Source: Nocardioides sp. YIM 152315 (GTDB lineage: Bacteria; Actinomycetota; Actinomycetes; Propionibacteriales; Nocardioidaceae). Taken from it: a DNA stretch of 64,000 nt. The stretch is taken from positions 92,048 through 156,047 of the forward strand of contig NZ_JARGER010000012.1 in assembly GCF_029210375.1 (NCBI RefSeq). The letters are read 5' to 3'. Numbering within the stretch: the first letter of the stretch is position 1; every line of letters begins with the position of its first letter. Below are positions 1 to 8,155 of the stretch, in pieces. A model generated the notes under the pieces. The model was given only the letters and a program-made list of their open reading frames with translations, searched no databases and was not told the DNA's origin. The position numbers and the translations under genes are program-made.

Positions 1-1
1 C

Positions 2-238
2 GACGCGCCGATCGCCTCCGCGATCACCGACCAGCACGAGCGGCACTCCCGGCAACCGCTCGACAGCGCGGCCGACCAGCGCAACAACGAGGTCGGCCGC
101 CACCACGGCCTGCGTCACCCGGAGACGAGCGCCGGCACGCCGGTCGCGATCTGGCGGCTGCTGCGCGTCGGCCACGACGAGTGGCGCGCAGGGCGGCTCT
201 GGGCGGTGCGTCACGGCGCGGTCGTGGCCTCCGCTTAG
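2..238 (+). CDS. C-terminal end of a DUF6973-like protein (partial)
   Basis: The window opens inside this gene; 78 codons remain, read from base 2 to a TAG at 236-238. The visible part contains a segment resembling the conserved core of actinobacterial DUF6973 proteins, ending in an RNNEVGR motif after an AITDQHE helix. That resemblance is from memory of the family and no enzymatic role is known to me. The 3' end touches the promoter of the next gene: a TAGTGT box begins at the stop codon. The start, any signal peptide and the full length lie outside the window. Confidence 0.6.
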   Translation, partial: DAPIASAITDQHERHSRQPLDSAADQRNNEVGRHHGLRHPETSAGTPVAIWRLLRVGHDEWRAGRLWAVRHGAVVASA

Positions 239-282
239 TGTGTATTGGACGCCGACCGCCACCCGACGCTTCGGAGGACACG

Positions 283-954
283 CTGAGCACCGCGACTGGT
301 GAGGCCGCCCGACCGGCCGCCGTCCTCTGGGACATGGACGGGACGCTCGTCGACACCGAGCCGTACTGGATCGAGACGGAGTTCGCGCTCGCCGAGAAGT
401 ACGGCGGCACCTGGAGCGAGGCGCACGCGCTGAAGCTGGTCGGCAACGACCTGCTGGAGTCCGGCCGCTACATCGCGGAGGTCTTCGGCGTCGACGTGCC
501 CGCGGAGCGGATCGTCGAGGAGCTCCTCGACGGCGTCGTCGCGCGCGTGCAGGACTCGGTGCCGTGGCGTCCGGGCGCCGTCGAGCTCCTGGCGCGGCTG
601 GCGGACGCCGGTACGCCGTGCGCACTGGTCACCATGTCCTACGAGCGCTTCGTCGCTCCGATCCTCGCCCAGCTGCCGCCCGAGACGTTCCGGGTCATCG
701 TCACCGGAGACAAGGTCGAGTTCGGCAAGCCGCACCCGGAGCCCTACCTGACGGCAGCCGCGGCGCTCGGCCTGGCGCCCGGCGACTGCCTGGCCATCGA
801 GGACTCCAACACCGGCGCCAAGTCGGCCGAGGCGGCCGGCTGCCTCGTCCTCGTCGTCGAGAACCACGTGCCGGTGCTGGCGGGCGAGCGGCGGGTCTTC
901 GCCGACACGCTCGCGGGGATCGACCTCGCGGCGGTCTGGTCGGAGTCCCGCTGA
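283..954 (+). CDS. HAD-superfamily hydrolase (phosphatase/phosphoglucomutase-like)
   Basis: All four HAD motifs are visible: motif I WDMDGTLVDTEP (nucleophile Asp17, general acid Asp19), a threonine in ALVTMS (motif II), the lysine of FGKPHPEPY (motif III) and IEDSNTGAKSA (motif IV). The cap between motifs I and II is helical, as in the beta-phosphoglucomutase/CbbY subgroup, so it probably dephosphorylates a small sugar phosphate or similar metabolite in the cytoplasm; the substrate is unknown. Start choice: CTG 283 follows a GGAGGA box at 273-278, and a TAGTGT -10 box at 236-241 predicts a short leader. The same frame is open upstream with GTG at 238 and 181, so a longer protein cannot be excluded. 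Confidence 0.85.
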   Translation: MSTATGEAARPAAVLWDMDGTLVDTEPYWIETEFALAEKYGGTWSEAHALKLVGNDLLESGRYIAEVFGVDVPAERIVEELLDGVVARVQDSVPWRPGAVELLARLADAGTPCALVTMSYERFVAPILAQLPPETFRVIVTGDKVEFGKPHPEPYLTAAAALGLAPGDCLAIEDSNTGAKSAEAAGCLVLVVENHVPVLAGERRVFADTLAGIDLAAVWSESR

Positions 955-958
955 CGCG

Positions 959-1852
959 TCAGTCGGACTCGGCTGCGACGTCCTGGTCCACCGGGCCCGG
1001 CTCCCGCTCGGGGAGGGGCGGCGGCGTGCCGCCGTACGCCGGGCAGATCGCCTGGTGGGCGCACCACGAGCACAGTCGCCCGGGGCTCGGCCGCCAGTCG
1101 CCGGACTCCTCGGCGCGCCGGATGGCCTGCCAGATCGCCTCGACCTTGCGCTGGGTGGCCAGCAGGTCGGCCTCGTCGGGCACGTAGCGCAGGATCTCCC
1201 CGTTGCCGAGGTAGACCAGCTGCAGCATCGCCGGGATCACGCCGCGGGTGCGCCAGATGACCAGGGCGTAGAACTTCATCTGGAAGAGCGCCTTGCCCTC
1301 GAAGCGCTCGCTCACCGAGGGCCCGGTCTTGTAGTCGACGATCCGGATCGCCCCGTCCGGCGCGACGTCGACCCGGTCGACGAACCCCCGGAGCAGCAGC
1401 TTCGAGTCGAGCAGGGTCTCGACGTACAGCTCACGCTCCGCCGGCTCGAGCCGGCGCGGGTCCTCGAGCGTGAAGTAGCGGGCCAGCACCGTGCGGCACG
1501 AGGCGAGCCACGACGCCACCTCGCGGCCCTCGGCCGCGTCGAACATCTCGTGCAGGGTCGGCTCCTGCTCGACCAGCGCGTCCCAGGCCGGCTCGAGCAT
1601 CGCCTCCGCGCGGTCCGGGGTGCGGTCTGCGGCGGGGAGGTCGAAGAGGTCCTCGAGCACCTTGTGGACGACCGTGCCCCGCACGGCCTCCGGGGAGGAC
1701 GGCTCCGGGAGCCTGTCGACGGTCCGGAAGCGGTAGAGCAGCGGGCAGGTCATGAAGTCGCCCGCCCTGCTCGGCGACAGCGCCCCGAGCACGTCGACGC
1801 CGTCCACGGGGGTGCCGACCCGCGCGGCCGGCGACTCCTGCTCCACGCTCAC
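959..1852 (-). CDS. RecB-family (PD-(D/E)XK, Cas4-like) exonuclease
   Basis: This 297-residue protein carries the RecB/Cas4 nuclease signature: a histidine in GTVVHKVLE, the aspartate of VDRVD, and the catalytic core IRIVDYKTG. One cysteine near the N terminus (MTCPLLYRFR) and a CSWCAHQAIC cluster at the C terminus fit the four cysteines that hold a 4Fe-4S cluster in this family. It is the counterpart of mycobacterial Rv2119, divergent from the protease and trmI genes just as there. It presumably processes DNA ends; the exact role is not established. GTG 1852 was chosen because a TAGGGT -10 box (1860-1865) ends 7 nt upstream, implying a leaderless mRNA. Confidence 0.88.
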   Translation of the reverse strand: MSVEQESPAARVGTPVDGVDVLGALSPSRAGDFMTCPLLYRFRTVDRLPEPSSPEAVRGTVVHKVLEDLFDLPAADRTPDRAEAMLEPAWDALVEQEPTLHEMFDAAEGREVASWLASCRTVLARYFTLEDPRRLEPAERELYVETLLDSKLLLRGFVDRVDVAPDGAIRIVDYKTGPSVSERFEGKALFQMKFYALVIWRTRGVIPAMLQLVYLGNGEILRYVPDEADLLATQRKVEAIWQAIRRAEESGDWRPSPGRLCSWCAHQAICPAYGGTPPPLPEREPGPVDQDVAAESD

Positions 1853-1859
1853 GCAACTC

Positions 1860-1865
1860 ACCCTA
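1860..1865 (-). promoter_or_regulatory. -10 box (TAGGGT) for RecB-like nuclease, leaderless
   Basis: TAGGGT on the minus strand ends 7 nt before the GTG at 1852, placing the predicted transcript start on the start codon. Confidence 0.5.
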
Positions 1866-1932
1866 GGCGAGGCCACAGACAGTGCCGGGAGGCGCCGGCC
1901 GCCTGGGTGTCGGTGGCGGAGGTGGGGTCGGC

Positions 1933-1938
1933 TAGCCT
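1933..1938 (+). promoter_or_regulatory. -10 box (TAGCCT) for Rip3-like protease, leaderless
   Basis: TAGCCT ends exactly 6 nt before GTG 1945, predicting a leaderless mRNA. It lies back to back with the nuclease promoter in the divergent gap. Confidence 0.5.
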
Positions 1939-1944
1939 CGAGAC

Positions 1945-3075
1945 GTGCCCGACTCGCCCGCCCGCCGCCCGGGCACCTTCCGGATCGGCACGGTCGCCGG
2001 GAGCGACGTCCTCGTCTCGTCCTCGTGGTTCGTGGTCGCCGGCCTGATCGCGATCATCGTCGCGCCACGGATCGAGGCGTCCGAGCCGGGTCTGGGCGCC
2101 TGGAAGTACGTCGCCGGCTTCGCGTTCGCGGTCATCCTCTACCTGTCGGTGCTGCTGCACGAGGCGTCGCACGCCATCATGGCCCGCCGCTTCGGGTTCC
2201 CCGTCGGATCGATCACGCTGCACTTCCTCGGCGGCATGACCACGATCGAGGGCGAGGCGCACAAGCCGCGCCAGGAGTTCCTGATCGCGGTCGTCGGGCC
2301 GCTCACGTCGCTCGCCGTCGGACTGGCCGCCCTCGCCCTGTGGTTCGTGACCCCCGACGGGCTGTTGCTGGTGGCGGTCGAGGGCCTGGCCGGCGCCAAC
2401 CTCCTCGTCGGGCTGCTCAACCTCGTCCCCGGCCTGCCCCTGGACGGCGGCCGGGTGCTGAAGGCGCTGGTCTGGCGGATCTCCGGCAATGCACACCGCG
2501 GCACGATCGTCGCGGGGTGGACCGGCCGGGTGACCGCCGGCGCGGTCATCCTGTGGCCGGTGTTCCAGGAGCAGCTCACCGGCGTCGAGACGACGATCCT
2601 GGACTTCGCGCTGGCGTTCATCGTCGCGGCCTTCCTCTGGACCGGAGCGACGGCGGCCATGTCCACGGCTCGCCTCCGCAGCCGGCTCCCGCGACTCGTG
2701 GGGCGCCAGCTCGCGCGGCGTACCCTCGCCGTCCCCGGCGACCTCCCGCTGGCGGAGGCCGTACGCCGGGCGCGCGAGGCCGAGGCCGGCAGCCTCGTCA
2801 CGGTCACGTCGAGCGGCGTCCCCGTCGGCATCGTCAGCGAGGCGGCCGTCAACGCCACCCCCGAGGACCGTCGCCCGTGGGTGGCCACGTCCACGGTCGC
2901 GCGGACGCTGGACGACGCCTTGCAGCTGCCGGCCGCCATCGCCGGCGAGGAGCTGGTGACCGCCATCAGCCGCCAACCGGCGACGGAGTACCTCCTGGTC
3001 GAGGACGACGGCAGCATCTGCGGCGTCCTCGCGACCGCCGACGTCGATAGGGCCTTCCGGGCGGGCGGACACTAG
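1945..3075 (+). CDS. Site-2 protease, M50 family with CBS domains (Rip3-like)
   Basis: A 376-residue polytopic membrane zinc protease. The HEASH motif (about residue 72) supplies two zinc ligands and the catalytic glutamate, and NLVPGLPLDGGR in a later membrane helix supplies the third ligand. About six hydrophobic segments fill the first 250 residues. The last ~120 residues, after a basic linker, resemble paired CBS modules (VPVGIVSEAAV and CGVLATADVDRAF). Such enzymes cut membrane proteins inside the bilayer, often releasing sigma factors; the CBS part may sense nucleotides. Substrate unknown. GTG 1945 is preceded by a leaderless-type -10 box. trmI follows within 10 bp but has its own promoter. 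Confidence 0.9.
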   Translation: MPDSPARRPGTFRIGTVAGSDVLVSSSWFVVAGLIAIIVAPRIEASEPGLGAWKYVAGFAFAVILYLSVLLHEASHAIMARRFGFPVGSITLHFLGGMTTIEGEAHKPRQEFLIAVVGPLTSLAVGLAALALWFVTPDGLLLVAVEGLAGANLLVGLLNLVPGLPLDGGRVLKALVWRISGNAHRGTIVAGWTGRVTAGAVILWPVFQEQLTGVETTILDFALAFIVAAFLWTGATAAMSTARLRSRLPRLVGRQLARRTLAVPGDLPLAEAVRRAREAEAGSLVTVTSSGVPVGIVSEAAVNATPEDRRPWVATSTVARTLDDALQLPAAIAGEELVTAISRQPATEYLLVEDDGSICGVLATADVDRAFRAGGH

Positions 3076-3078
3076 TGT
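3073..3078 (+). promoter_or_regulatory. -10 box (TAGTGT) for trmI, leaderless
   Basis: TAGTGT overlaps the stop codon of the upstream protease gene and ends 7 nt before GTG 3086. Confidence 0.45.
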
Positions 3079-3085
3079 TCCGGGG

Positions 3086-4057
3086 GTGTCCGACACCCCC
3101 GCCGCGCCCCAGCCGAACGCCCCCGACGTGGCCCCCGAGGCCTGGTCCGGCGTCCACCGCGGACCGCTGCGCGCGGGCGAGTGGGTGCGGCTGACCGACA
3201 GCAAGGGGCGGCGGCACAACATCTGCCTCGAGCCCGGGAAGCGGTTCTTCTCCAACCGCGGTCACTTCGAGCACGACGAGCTGATCGGCCGCGAGGAGGG
3301 CTTCACCGTGACGTCGTCGGCGGGAGGGGAGTACCTCGTCTTCCGGCCGCTGCTGTCGGAGTTCGTGGTCTCCATGCCGCGCGGCGCCGCCGTGGTCTAC
3401 CCGAAGGACGCCGCCCAGATCGTGGCGCTCGCCGACATCTTCCCCGGCGCCCACGTGGTCGAGGCGGGCGTCGGCTCCGGAGCCCTGACCTGCTCACTGC
3501 TGCGGGCGGTCGGACCCTACGGGCGGGTCTCGTCCTTCGAGCGGCGCGAGGAGTTCGCCGACGTGGCGCGACGCAACGTCGGGCAGTTCTTCGGCGCACC
3601 GGCGGGGGAGGCCCACCCCGCGTGGCGGCTGACGCTCGGCGACCTCGCCGAGGCGCTCCCGGCGTCGGGGGAGCGCTGCGACCGGATCATCCTCGACATG
3701 CTCGCACCCTGGGAGTGCCTGGACGCCGCGGCCGACGCGCTGTGGCCGGGCGGCATCGTCTGCGCGTACGTCGCGACCACGACCCAGCTGTCCCGGTTCG
3801 TGGAGACCGTCCGGGTGCACGGCGGCTTCACCGAGCCCCAGGCGTGGGAGTCGCTGGTCAGGGACTGGCACGTCGAGGGCCTGGCCGTGCGGCCGGGACA
3901 CAAGATGATCGGGCACACTGCCTTCCTGGTCACCGCCCGGCGCATGGCCCCCGGCCAGCGGGCGCCGCTGAAGAGGCGCCGCCCGGCGCCGGGCGCCTAC
4001 GGCCCGGACTACACCGGGCCGCGGCCCGCCGGCGTACCCGGCGATCCGGCCGAGTGA
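3086..4057 (+). CDS. trmI: tRNA (adenine(58)-N1)-methyltransferase TrmI
   Basis: A 323-residue SAM-dependent methyltransferase that forms m1A58 in the T loop of tRNA. The N-terminal beta-rich domain (first ~100 residues, with the LTDSKGRRHNICLEPG and SNRGHFEHDELIG stretches) is typical of TrmI, and the SAM-binding glycine motif VEAGVGSGALT lies at about residues 124-134. A second conserved region, CDRIILDMLAPWECLDAA, contains the acidic motif IV. A proline- and arginine-rich tail follows. Location directly before the proteasomal ATPase gene matches the mycobacterial order Rv2118c-Rv2115c. GTG 3086 is set by the -10 spacing. Confidence 0.95.
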   Translation: MSDTPAAPQPNAPDVAPEAWSGVHRGPLRAGEWVRLTDSKGRRHNICLEPGKRFFSNRGHFEHDELIGREEGFTVTSSAGGEYLVFRPLLSEFVVSMPRGAAVVYPKDAAQIVALADIFPGAHVVEAGVGSGALTCSLLRAVGPYGRVSSFERREEFADVARRNVGQFFGAPAGEAHPAWRLTLGDLAEALPASGERCDRIILDMLAPWECLDAAADALWPGGIVCAYVATTTQLSRFVETVRVHGGFTEPQAWESLVRDWHVEGLAVRPGHKMIGHTAFLVTARRMAPGQRAPLKRRRPAPGAYGPDYTGPRPAGVPGDPAE

Positions 4058-4144
4058 GCCCCGGCTGGACCGTCGGAGAACACGCCGCTCCCAAATCGTG
4101 ACCAAACCCCGGAAATGAAACGTACTGACGCGGGTCTACTTGGG

Positions 4145-4150
4145 TAGTGT
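4145..4150 (+). promoter_or_regulatory. -10 box (TAGTGT) for arc
   Basis: TAGTGT here predicts a transcript start near 4157, giving a leader of about 17 nt that contains the AGGAGG ribosome-binding site at 4160-4165. Confidence 0.45.
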
Positions 4151-4173
4151 CCGGAGGACAGGAGGTGGCGCTG

Positions 4174-5943
4174 ATGTCGACATCCGAAGGCGTTTCCACG
4201 GCGGGGGGCCGCAGCCCCGAGGAGCTCGCCGAGCAGGTTCGGCTCCTCGAAGCGGAGGTCACCGACCTCCGGTACCGGCTGAGCGAGAGCCCCTCCGGGT
4301 CGCGCGGCCTCGAGCTGCGGCTGGCCGATGCCCAGCGCTCGCTGGCCGGGCTCAACGCGCAGAACGAGCGTCTGGCGCAGACGCTGCGCGAGGCCCGCGA
4401 CCAGATCATGAAGCTCAAGGAGGAGGTCGACCGGCTGGCGCAGCCGCCCGCCGGCTTCGGCACCTTCCTCGCCCGCAACGACGACGACTCCATCGACGTC
4501 TTCACCGGTGGCCGCAAGCTCCGCGTGAACGTCAGCCCGAGCGTCGACCTCGACGGCCTCCAGCGCGGCCAGGAGGTCATGCTGAACGAGGCCCTGAACG
4601 TCGTCGCCGCCCTCGACTTCGAGCAGGTCGGCGAGGTGGTGATGTTCAAGGAGCTCCTCGGCGACGGCGACCGGGCCCTGGTCATCGCGAACGCCGACGA
4701 GGAGCGCGTCGTCCGCCTCGCCGAGCCGCTGCGTGGCGAGACGATCCGCGCCGGCGACTCGCTGCTGCTCGACTCGCGCGCGGGCTACGTCTACGAGAAG
4801 GTGCCGAAGTCCGAGGTCGAGGAGCTGATCCTCGAAGAGGTTCCCGACATCGCCTACGAGTCGATCGGCGGACTCGCCGGTCAGATCGAGCAGATCCAGG
4901 ACGCCGTCGAGCTTCCGTATCTCTACCCCGAGCTCTTCAAGGAGCACGAGCTCAAGCCGCCGAAGGGCGTGCTGCTCTACGGACCGCCCGGCTGCGGCAA
5001 GACGCTCATCGCGAAGGCCGTCGCCAACTCCCTCGCCAAGAAGGTGGCGGCCCGGCACGGCAAGGACGGGTCCGGCCAGGAGGTGAAGTCCTACTTCCTC
5101 AACATCAAGGGCCCGGAGCTGCTCAACAAGTACGTCGGGGAGACCGAGCGCCACATCCGGCTGGTCTTCCAGCGGGCCCGTGAGAAGGCGAGCACCGGCA
5201 CGCCGGTCATCGTCTTCTTCGACGAGATGGACTCGCTGTTCCGCACCCGCGGCTCCGGCGTCTCCTCCGACGTCGAGAACACGATCGTCCCGCAGCTGCT
5301 CAGCGAGATCGACGGCGTGGAGCTGCTCGAGAACGTGCTGGTGATCGGCGCCTCCAACCGCGAGGACATGATCGACCCCGCGATCCTGCGGCCGGGCCGG
5401 CTCGACGTGAAGATCAAGATCGAGCGCCCCGACGCCGAGTCGGCGCGCGACATCTTCAGCAAGTACCTCACCGCCAGCCTGCCCCTGCACGCCGACGACC
5501 TGGCGGAGTTCGCAGGCGACCGCGACGCGACCGTGGCGGGCATGATCCGCGCCGCGGTCGAGCGGATGTACACCGAGACCGAGGAGAACCGGTTCCTCGA
5601 GGTCACCTACGCCAACGGCGACAAGGAGGTCCTGTACTTCAAGGACTTCAACTCCGGGGCGATGATCCAGAACATCGTCGACCGCTCCAAGAAGATGGCG
5701 ATCAAGGATTTCCTCGACCACGACCAGCACGGCCTGCGGGTCTCCCACCTGCTCCAGGCGTGCGTCGACGAGTTCAAGGAGAACGAGGACCTGCCCAACA
5801 CCACCAACCCCGACGACTGGGCCCGGATCTCCGGCAAGAAGGGCGAGCGGATCGTGTTCATCCGCACGCTGATCACCGGCAAGCAGGGCACCGAGCCGGG
5901 GCGGTCGATCGACACCGTGGCCAACACCGGCCAGTACCTGTAG
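4174..5943 (+). CDS. arc: Proteasomal ATPase ARC/Mpa
   Basis: The ring-shaped AAA+ unfoldase that recognises pupylated proteins and feeds them into the 20S proteasome. An N-terminal coiled coil (about residues 10-75, heptad-rich, the Pup-binding element) is followed by the interdomain OB-fold region, Walker A GPPGCGKT at about residue 270 and Walker [10 protein letters not shown] at about 345. The C terminus ends GQYL, the penultimate-tyrosine motif that docks the ATPase on the proteasome alpha ring. Length is 589 residues, usual for the family. ATG 4174 is preferred because AGGAGG lies 8 nt upstream; GTG 4147 lies within the promoter and GTG 4165 overlaps the SD. Confidence 0.97.
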   Translation: MSTSEGVSTAGGRSPEELAEQVRLLEAEVTDLRYRLSESPSGSRGLELRLADAQRSLAGLNAQNERLAQTLREARDQIMKLKEEVDRLAQPPAGFGTFLARNDDDSIDVFTGGRKLRVNVSPSVDLDGLQRGQEVMLNEALNVVAALDFEQVGEVVMFKELLGDGDRALVIANADEERVVRLAEPLRGETIRAGDSLLLDSRAGYVYEKVPKSEVEELILEEVPDIAYESIGGLAGQIEQIQDAVELPYLYPELFKEHELKPPKGVLLYGPPGCGKTLIAKAVANSLAKKVAARHGKDGSGQEVKSYFLNIKGPELLNKYVGETERHIRLVFQRAREKASTGTPVIVFFDEMDSLFRTRGSGVSSDVENTIVPQLLSEIDGVELLENVLVIGASNREDMIDPAILRPGRLDVKIKIERPDAESARDIFSKYLTASLPLHADDLAEFAGDRDATVAGMIRAAVERMYTETEENRFLEVTYANGDKEVLYFKDFNSGAMIQNIVDRSKKMAIKDFLDHDQHGLRVSHLLQACVDEFKENEDLPNTTNPDDWARISGKKGERIVFIRTLITGKQGTEPGRSIDTVANTGQYL

Positions 5944-6035
5944 TCGACCTGTAGTCGACCTGCCGTCGGTCGCCCCGTCGGTCGCCTGTGGGTCACGCGG
6001 CGTTTGCCCGCGCGCCGACCGGGCACCGTGGGGAC

Positions 6036-6119
6036 ATGACGTTCTGGGCCGTGGTGCTGGTGCTGGGGGTCGTCGCCGCCGTCCTGAGTTGGCGGATGAC
6101 CCGCGGCACGTTCCGGTGA
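6036..6119 (+). CDS. Possible 27-residue single-pass membrane peptide
   Basis: A short ORF in the gap between arc and the convergent sulfotransferase gene. It begins ATG (MTFWAVVLVLG), has one continuous hydrophobic stretch over residues 3-19 and ends with a basic tail (WRMTRGTFR), fitting a type I/II small membrane protein. A GGGGA stretch lies just before the ATG. I recognise no family. The rest of this ~220-bp gap holds two short direct repeats (GTAGTCGACCT twice at 5940-5961; CGTCGGTCGCC twice at 5965-5987) and no other gene. Expression is unproven and chance occurrence is possible. Confidence 0.35.
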   Translation: MTFWAVVLVLGVVAAVLSWRMTRGTFR

Positions 6120-6164
6120 GCTGAGCGCCGACCGCCCGACCCGGAGCCGCTCCACGCCCGAGGG

Positions 6165-6944
6165 TCAGCGCGAGTGCCGCACCGCCAGGACCTCGCGCAC
6201 CCGCTGCTCGTCGAAGGGCTCGCCGAGCCAGGTGAAGAACGGCTCGAGGGCGGCAGGGTCGGCCACGTAGTCGTCGTACCGCACGTGGTAGGCCGCGTCG
6301 CCCAGCTCGGCCGCGAGGGCGAGCAGCCGTCCCTCGGCCCGCTTCAGGCGCTCGAGGGCGGTCGGGTCCTCGGCCCACCACAGGCTCTTGGCGACGTCGT
6401 CGTGGTTGCGGGTGTTGACCACGAAGCGGGCGCCGGGGAAGACCTCGCGGAGCCAGGCGACGAACTCGCCGGCGTCCTCCCTCGCCCAGCGGATCTCCTT
6501 GAACCCGACGACCCGGGTGTCCTGCTCCGGACGCAGGATGGTCTCGAGCGCCAGCCGTCGGAACCCGGCCAGCGACCTCCTGGTCGGGTAGCCGTCCATC
6601 CCGAAGAACGGCCGGGTCGGGTCGGTCGGCGTGTTGGTGCCGGTCAGGCGGCGCATCACCTTTCGCTGCACGCGGCGTGCCTCGGCGCCGGTCCGGTGGT
6701 AGTCGTAGAGCTGCCGCATCATCTGCCGGTTCTCGCCGCGGATGAGGTAGCCGGGGATGGCGTTCAGGACGCCCTGCAGGAGCGTCGACCCCGACCGGCC
6801 GTAGGTCATCACGAAGAGGTAGCGCAGGTCGTCGCGGCCCTCGAGCGCCGCGACCCGCCGTCGCAGCGCGGCGTTCTCCTGACGCAGCCGGGCGAGCTCG
6901 CCGCGGGCGCGCAGCCCGCGCGGCGCCCTCACCGCTCCGCCCAT
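6165..6944 (-). CDS. Sulfotransferase-family protein
   Basis: A 259-residue protein with the 5'-phosphosulfate-binding loop YGRSGSTLLQ after an N-terminal coiled coil (residues ~14-32, LARLRQENAALRRRVAAL). Downstream segments VVGFKEIRW and FPGARFVVNTRNHDDVAKS match the 3'-phosphate-binding region of PAPS-dependent sulfotransferases. It probably transfers sulfate to a carbohydrate or lipid acceptor; the acceptor is unknown. ATG 6944 was chosen because AGGGCAGG precedes it by a few bases on the minus strand; the frame stays open far upstream, but that part is antisense to other genes. It is the last gene of a minus-strand set with the YbaK-like and methyltransferase genes. Confidence 0.82.
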   Translation of the reverse strand: MGGAVRAPRGLRARGELARLRQENAALRRRVAALEGRDDLRYLFVMTYGRSGSTLLQGVLNAIPGYLIRGENRQMMRQLYDYHRTGAEARRVQRKVMRRLTGTNTPTDPTRPFFGMDGYPTRRSLAGFRRLALETILRPEQDTRVVGFKEIRWAREDAGEFVAWLREVFPGARFVVNTRNHDDVAKSLWWAEDPTALERLKRAEGRLLALAAELGDAAYHVRYDDYVADPAALEPFFTWLGEPFDEQRVREVLAVRHSR

Positions 6945-6961
6945 CCCTGCCCTTCCACTCC

Positions 6962-7456
6962 TCAGCCGTCCACGCCCGCGGTGGGCGTGGTCACGTCGGC
7001 CACGGTCGCGTCGAGCGCCGCCACGAGGTCCGACGCCTCGACGGTGAGCGCCACGCCGTGCTCGCCGCCGCCGACGCTGATTGTCCCAGAGATCGACGAG
7101 TCCGCGATGACCGGCAGCGGCGCGAGGCTGCCCAACGGCGTGATGGTGCCGCGTTCGTAGCCGGTGACGGCGTACGCCGCCGCCGCGCTCGGCATCGAGA
7201 TCCGGTTCACCCCGAGCAGGGCGCGCAGCCGGGGCCAGGCGATCTCGCGGTCGCCGGGCACCAGCACGAACCGATGGTCGCCCTCGCTGACCCGGACGAC
7301 CATCGTCTTCACCAGCTGGTGCGGCTCGATCCCGCGCGCGGCGGCGGCCTCGGCGAGCGAGCGGACGGGCCCGTGCCTGGTCACCGTGTGCGCGAGGCCG
7401 AGCGCCTCGGCGGCCGAGACCGCCCGCGCCGAGCCGTCGCTCGTCGGCAGGCTCAC
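6962..7456 (-). CDS. YbaK/EbsC-family aminoacyl-tRNA deacylase
   Basis: A 164-residue protein of the YbaK/ProX fold that hydrolyses mischarged aminoacyl-tRNA in trans (Cys-tRNAPro or Ala-tRNAPro type editing in studied members). The conserved core lysine lies in [12 protein letters not shown], and the glycine-rich ligand-binding segment [10 protein letters not shown] and the later [11 protein letters not shown] are as in the family. GTG 7456 overlaps the stop codon of the upstream methyltransferase gene (GTGA junction), so the two are probably co-transcribed. The specific tRNA is not predictable from sequence. Confidence 0.88.
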   Translation of the reverse strand: MSLPTSDGSARAVSAAEALGLAHTVTRHGPVRSLAEAAAARGIEPHQLVKTMVVRVSEGDHRFVLVPGDREIAWPRLRALLGVNRISMPSAAAAYAVTGYERGTITPLGSLAPLPVIADSSISGTISVGGGEHGVALTVEASDLVAALDATVADVTTPTAGVDG

Positions 7457-8079
7457 GCGGGTGCCACGGCGCGCCCGGCGTACAGGTAGGTCCACGGCCG
7501 GCCGACACCCGGTCCGGGCAGGTACGACGCCTCCAGGTCGGCCATCGTGAACCCCGTCGTCGTCACGAGGCCCGGCACGTCGCGGCTCAGGTTGCACCCA
7601 CCCGCGACGAGTCGCTGGACGGGGTCGAGCCGTCGTTGCCAGTCCGCGACACCCGCCTGCGGCGCCAGGCCGTGCTCGAGGAAGTGGAGGCTACCTCCCG
7701 GGCGCAGCACGCGGCGTACCTCGGCGAGGGCTCGCGTCACGTCGGGGATGGTGCACAGGGTGAAGGTCGACAGCACCGCGTCGTACGCCGCGTCCTCGGC
7801 CTCGAGGCGCTGGCCGTCGAGCCCGGCGCGCGTGATCGGCACGCGCGAGGCGGCCCGTCGCTCGCCGGACATCCGCCAGCCGACGTCGGACGGCTCGACG
7901 GCGTCCACGCTCACCACCGCGTCGGGGTAGAGCGTCGCGTTGCGGCCGCTCCCGAAGCCGATCTCGAGCACCCGGCCGGCCAGACCGTCGACCGCACGCG
8001 CCCGCCGCTCCATCACCGGCCGGCTCGACAGGGAGCGATCGGCGAGATGCGGGACGACGCGGTCGGTCCACCAGCCCAT
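7453..8079 (-). CDS. Class I SAM-dependent methyltransferase (Methyltransf_11 type)
   Basis: A 208-residue small-molecule methyltransferase. SAM-binding motif I is [11 protein letters not shown], the acidic residue after strand 2 lies in [12 protein letters not shown], and motif IV/post region is [15 protein letters not shown] followed by [13 protein letters not shown]. Proteins of this exact type resemble UbiE/phospholipid N-methyltransferase relatives, but the substrate cannot be named. ATG 8079 has a TACCCT -10 box (8087-8092) ending 7 nt upstream, so it is probably leaderless and heads the three-gene minus-strand unit. It is divergent from the dop leader, the two promoters lying only ~20 bp apart. 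Confidence 0.88.
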   Translation of the reverse strand: MGWWTDRVVPHLADRSLSSRPVMERRARAVDGLAGRVLEIGFGSGRNATLYPDAVVSVDAVEPSDVGWRMSGERRAASRVPITRAGLDGQRLEAEDAAYDAVLSTFTLCTIPDVTRALAEVRRVLRPGGSLHFLEHGLAPQAGVADWQRRLDPVQRLVAGGCNLSRDVPGLVTTTGFTMADLEASYLPGPGVGRPWTYLYAGRAVAPA

Positions 8080-8086
8080 GGACCCG

Positions 8087-8092
8087 AGGGTA
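8087..8092 (-). promoter_or_regulatory. -10 box (TACCCT) for methyltransferase, leaderless
   Basis: TACCCT on the minus strand ends 7 nt before ATG 8079. Confidence 0.45.
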
Positions 8093-8110
8093 CGGCGTGC
8101 TCCGCTCGCG

Positions 8111-8116
8111 TACGCT
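8111..8116 (+). promoter_or_regulatory. -10 box (TACGCT) for the dop leader ORF, leaderless
   Basis: TACGCT ends 6 nt before ATG 8123, the first codon of the small leader ORF, so the predicted mRNA begins with the leader peptide rather than with dop. Confidence 0.5.
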
Positions 8117-8122
8117 CGAGAC

Positions 8123-8155
8123 ATGAGCGAGCGCAGCGAGCGAGTCCGTGCATGA
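8123..8155 (+). CDS. Leader peptide ORF upstream of dop ([10 protein letters not shown])
   Basis: A ten-residue ORF whose TGA overlaps the ATG of dop (ATGA junction). Its peptide joins the two ends of a longer conserved 27-residue leader found before prcB and kamA: it keeps the MSERSER start and the RVRA end but lacks the middle. With a -10 box 6 nt upstream it would be translated from the very 5' end of the mRNA, and dop would depend on re-initiation or coupling, because no clear SD for dop is seen apart from purines in the ORF itself. It may be real coupled translation or a mobile repeat. Confidence 0.5.
   Translation: MSERSERVRA

Noticed and set aside
1752..3050. 432-residue plus-strand frame over the Rip3-like gene in a second frame
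   Set aside because: Arg/Pro/Gly-rich shadow with no motif; the true gene in frame 1945-3075 has HEASH.
5940..5987. Short direct repeats after the arc stop codon
   Set aside because: Two 11-bp pairs only; no sign of an insertion element or attachment site.
4009..6381. 790-residue minus-strand frame opposite arc and the downstream gap
   Set aside because: Antisense frame opened by high GC codon bias; it has no start signal and its composition (Arg/Ala/Leu runs) is a shadow of the coding strand.
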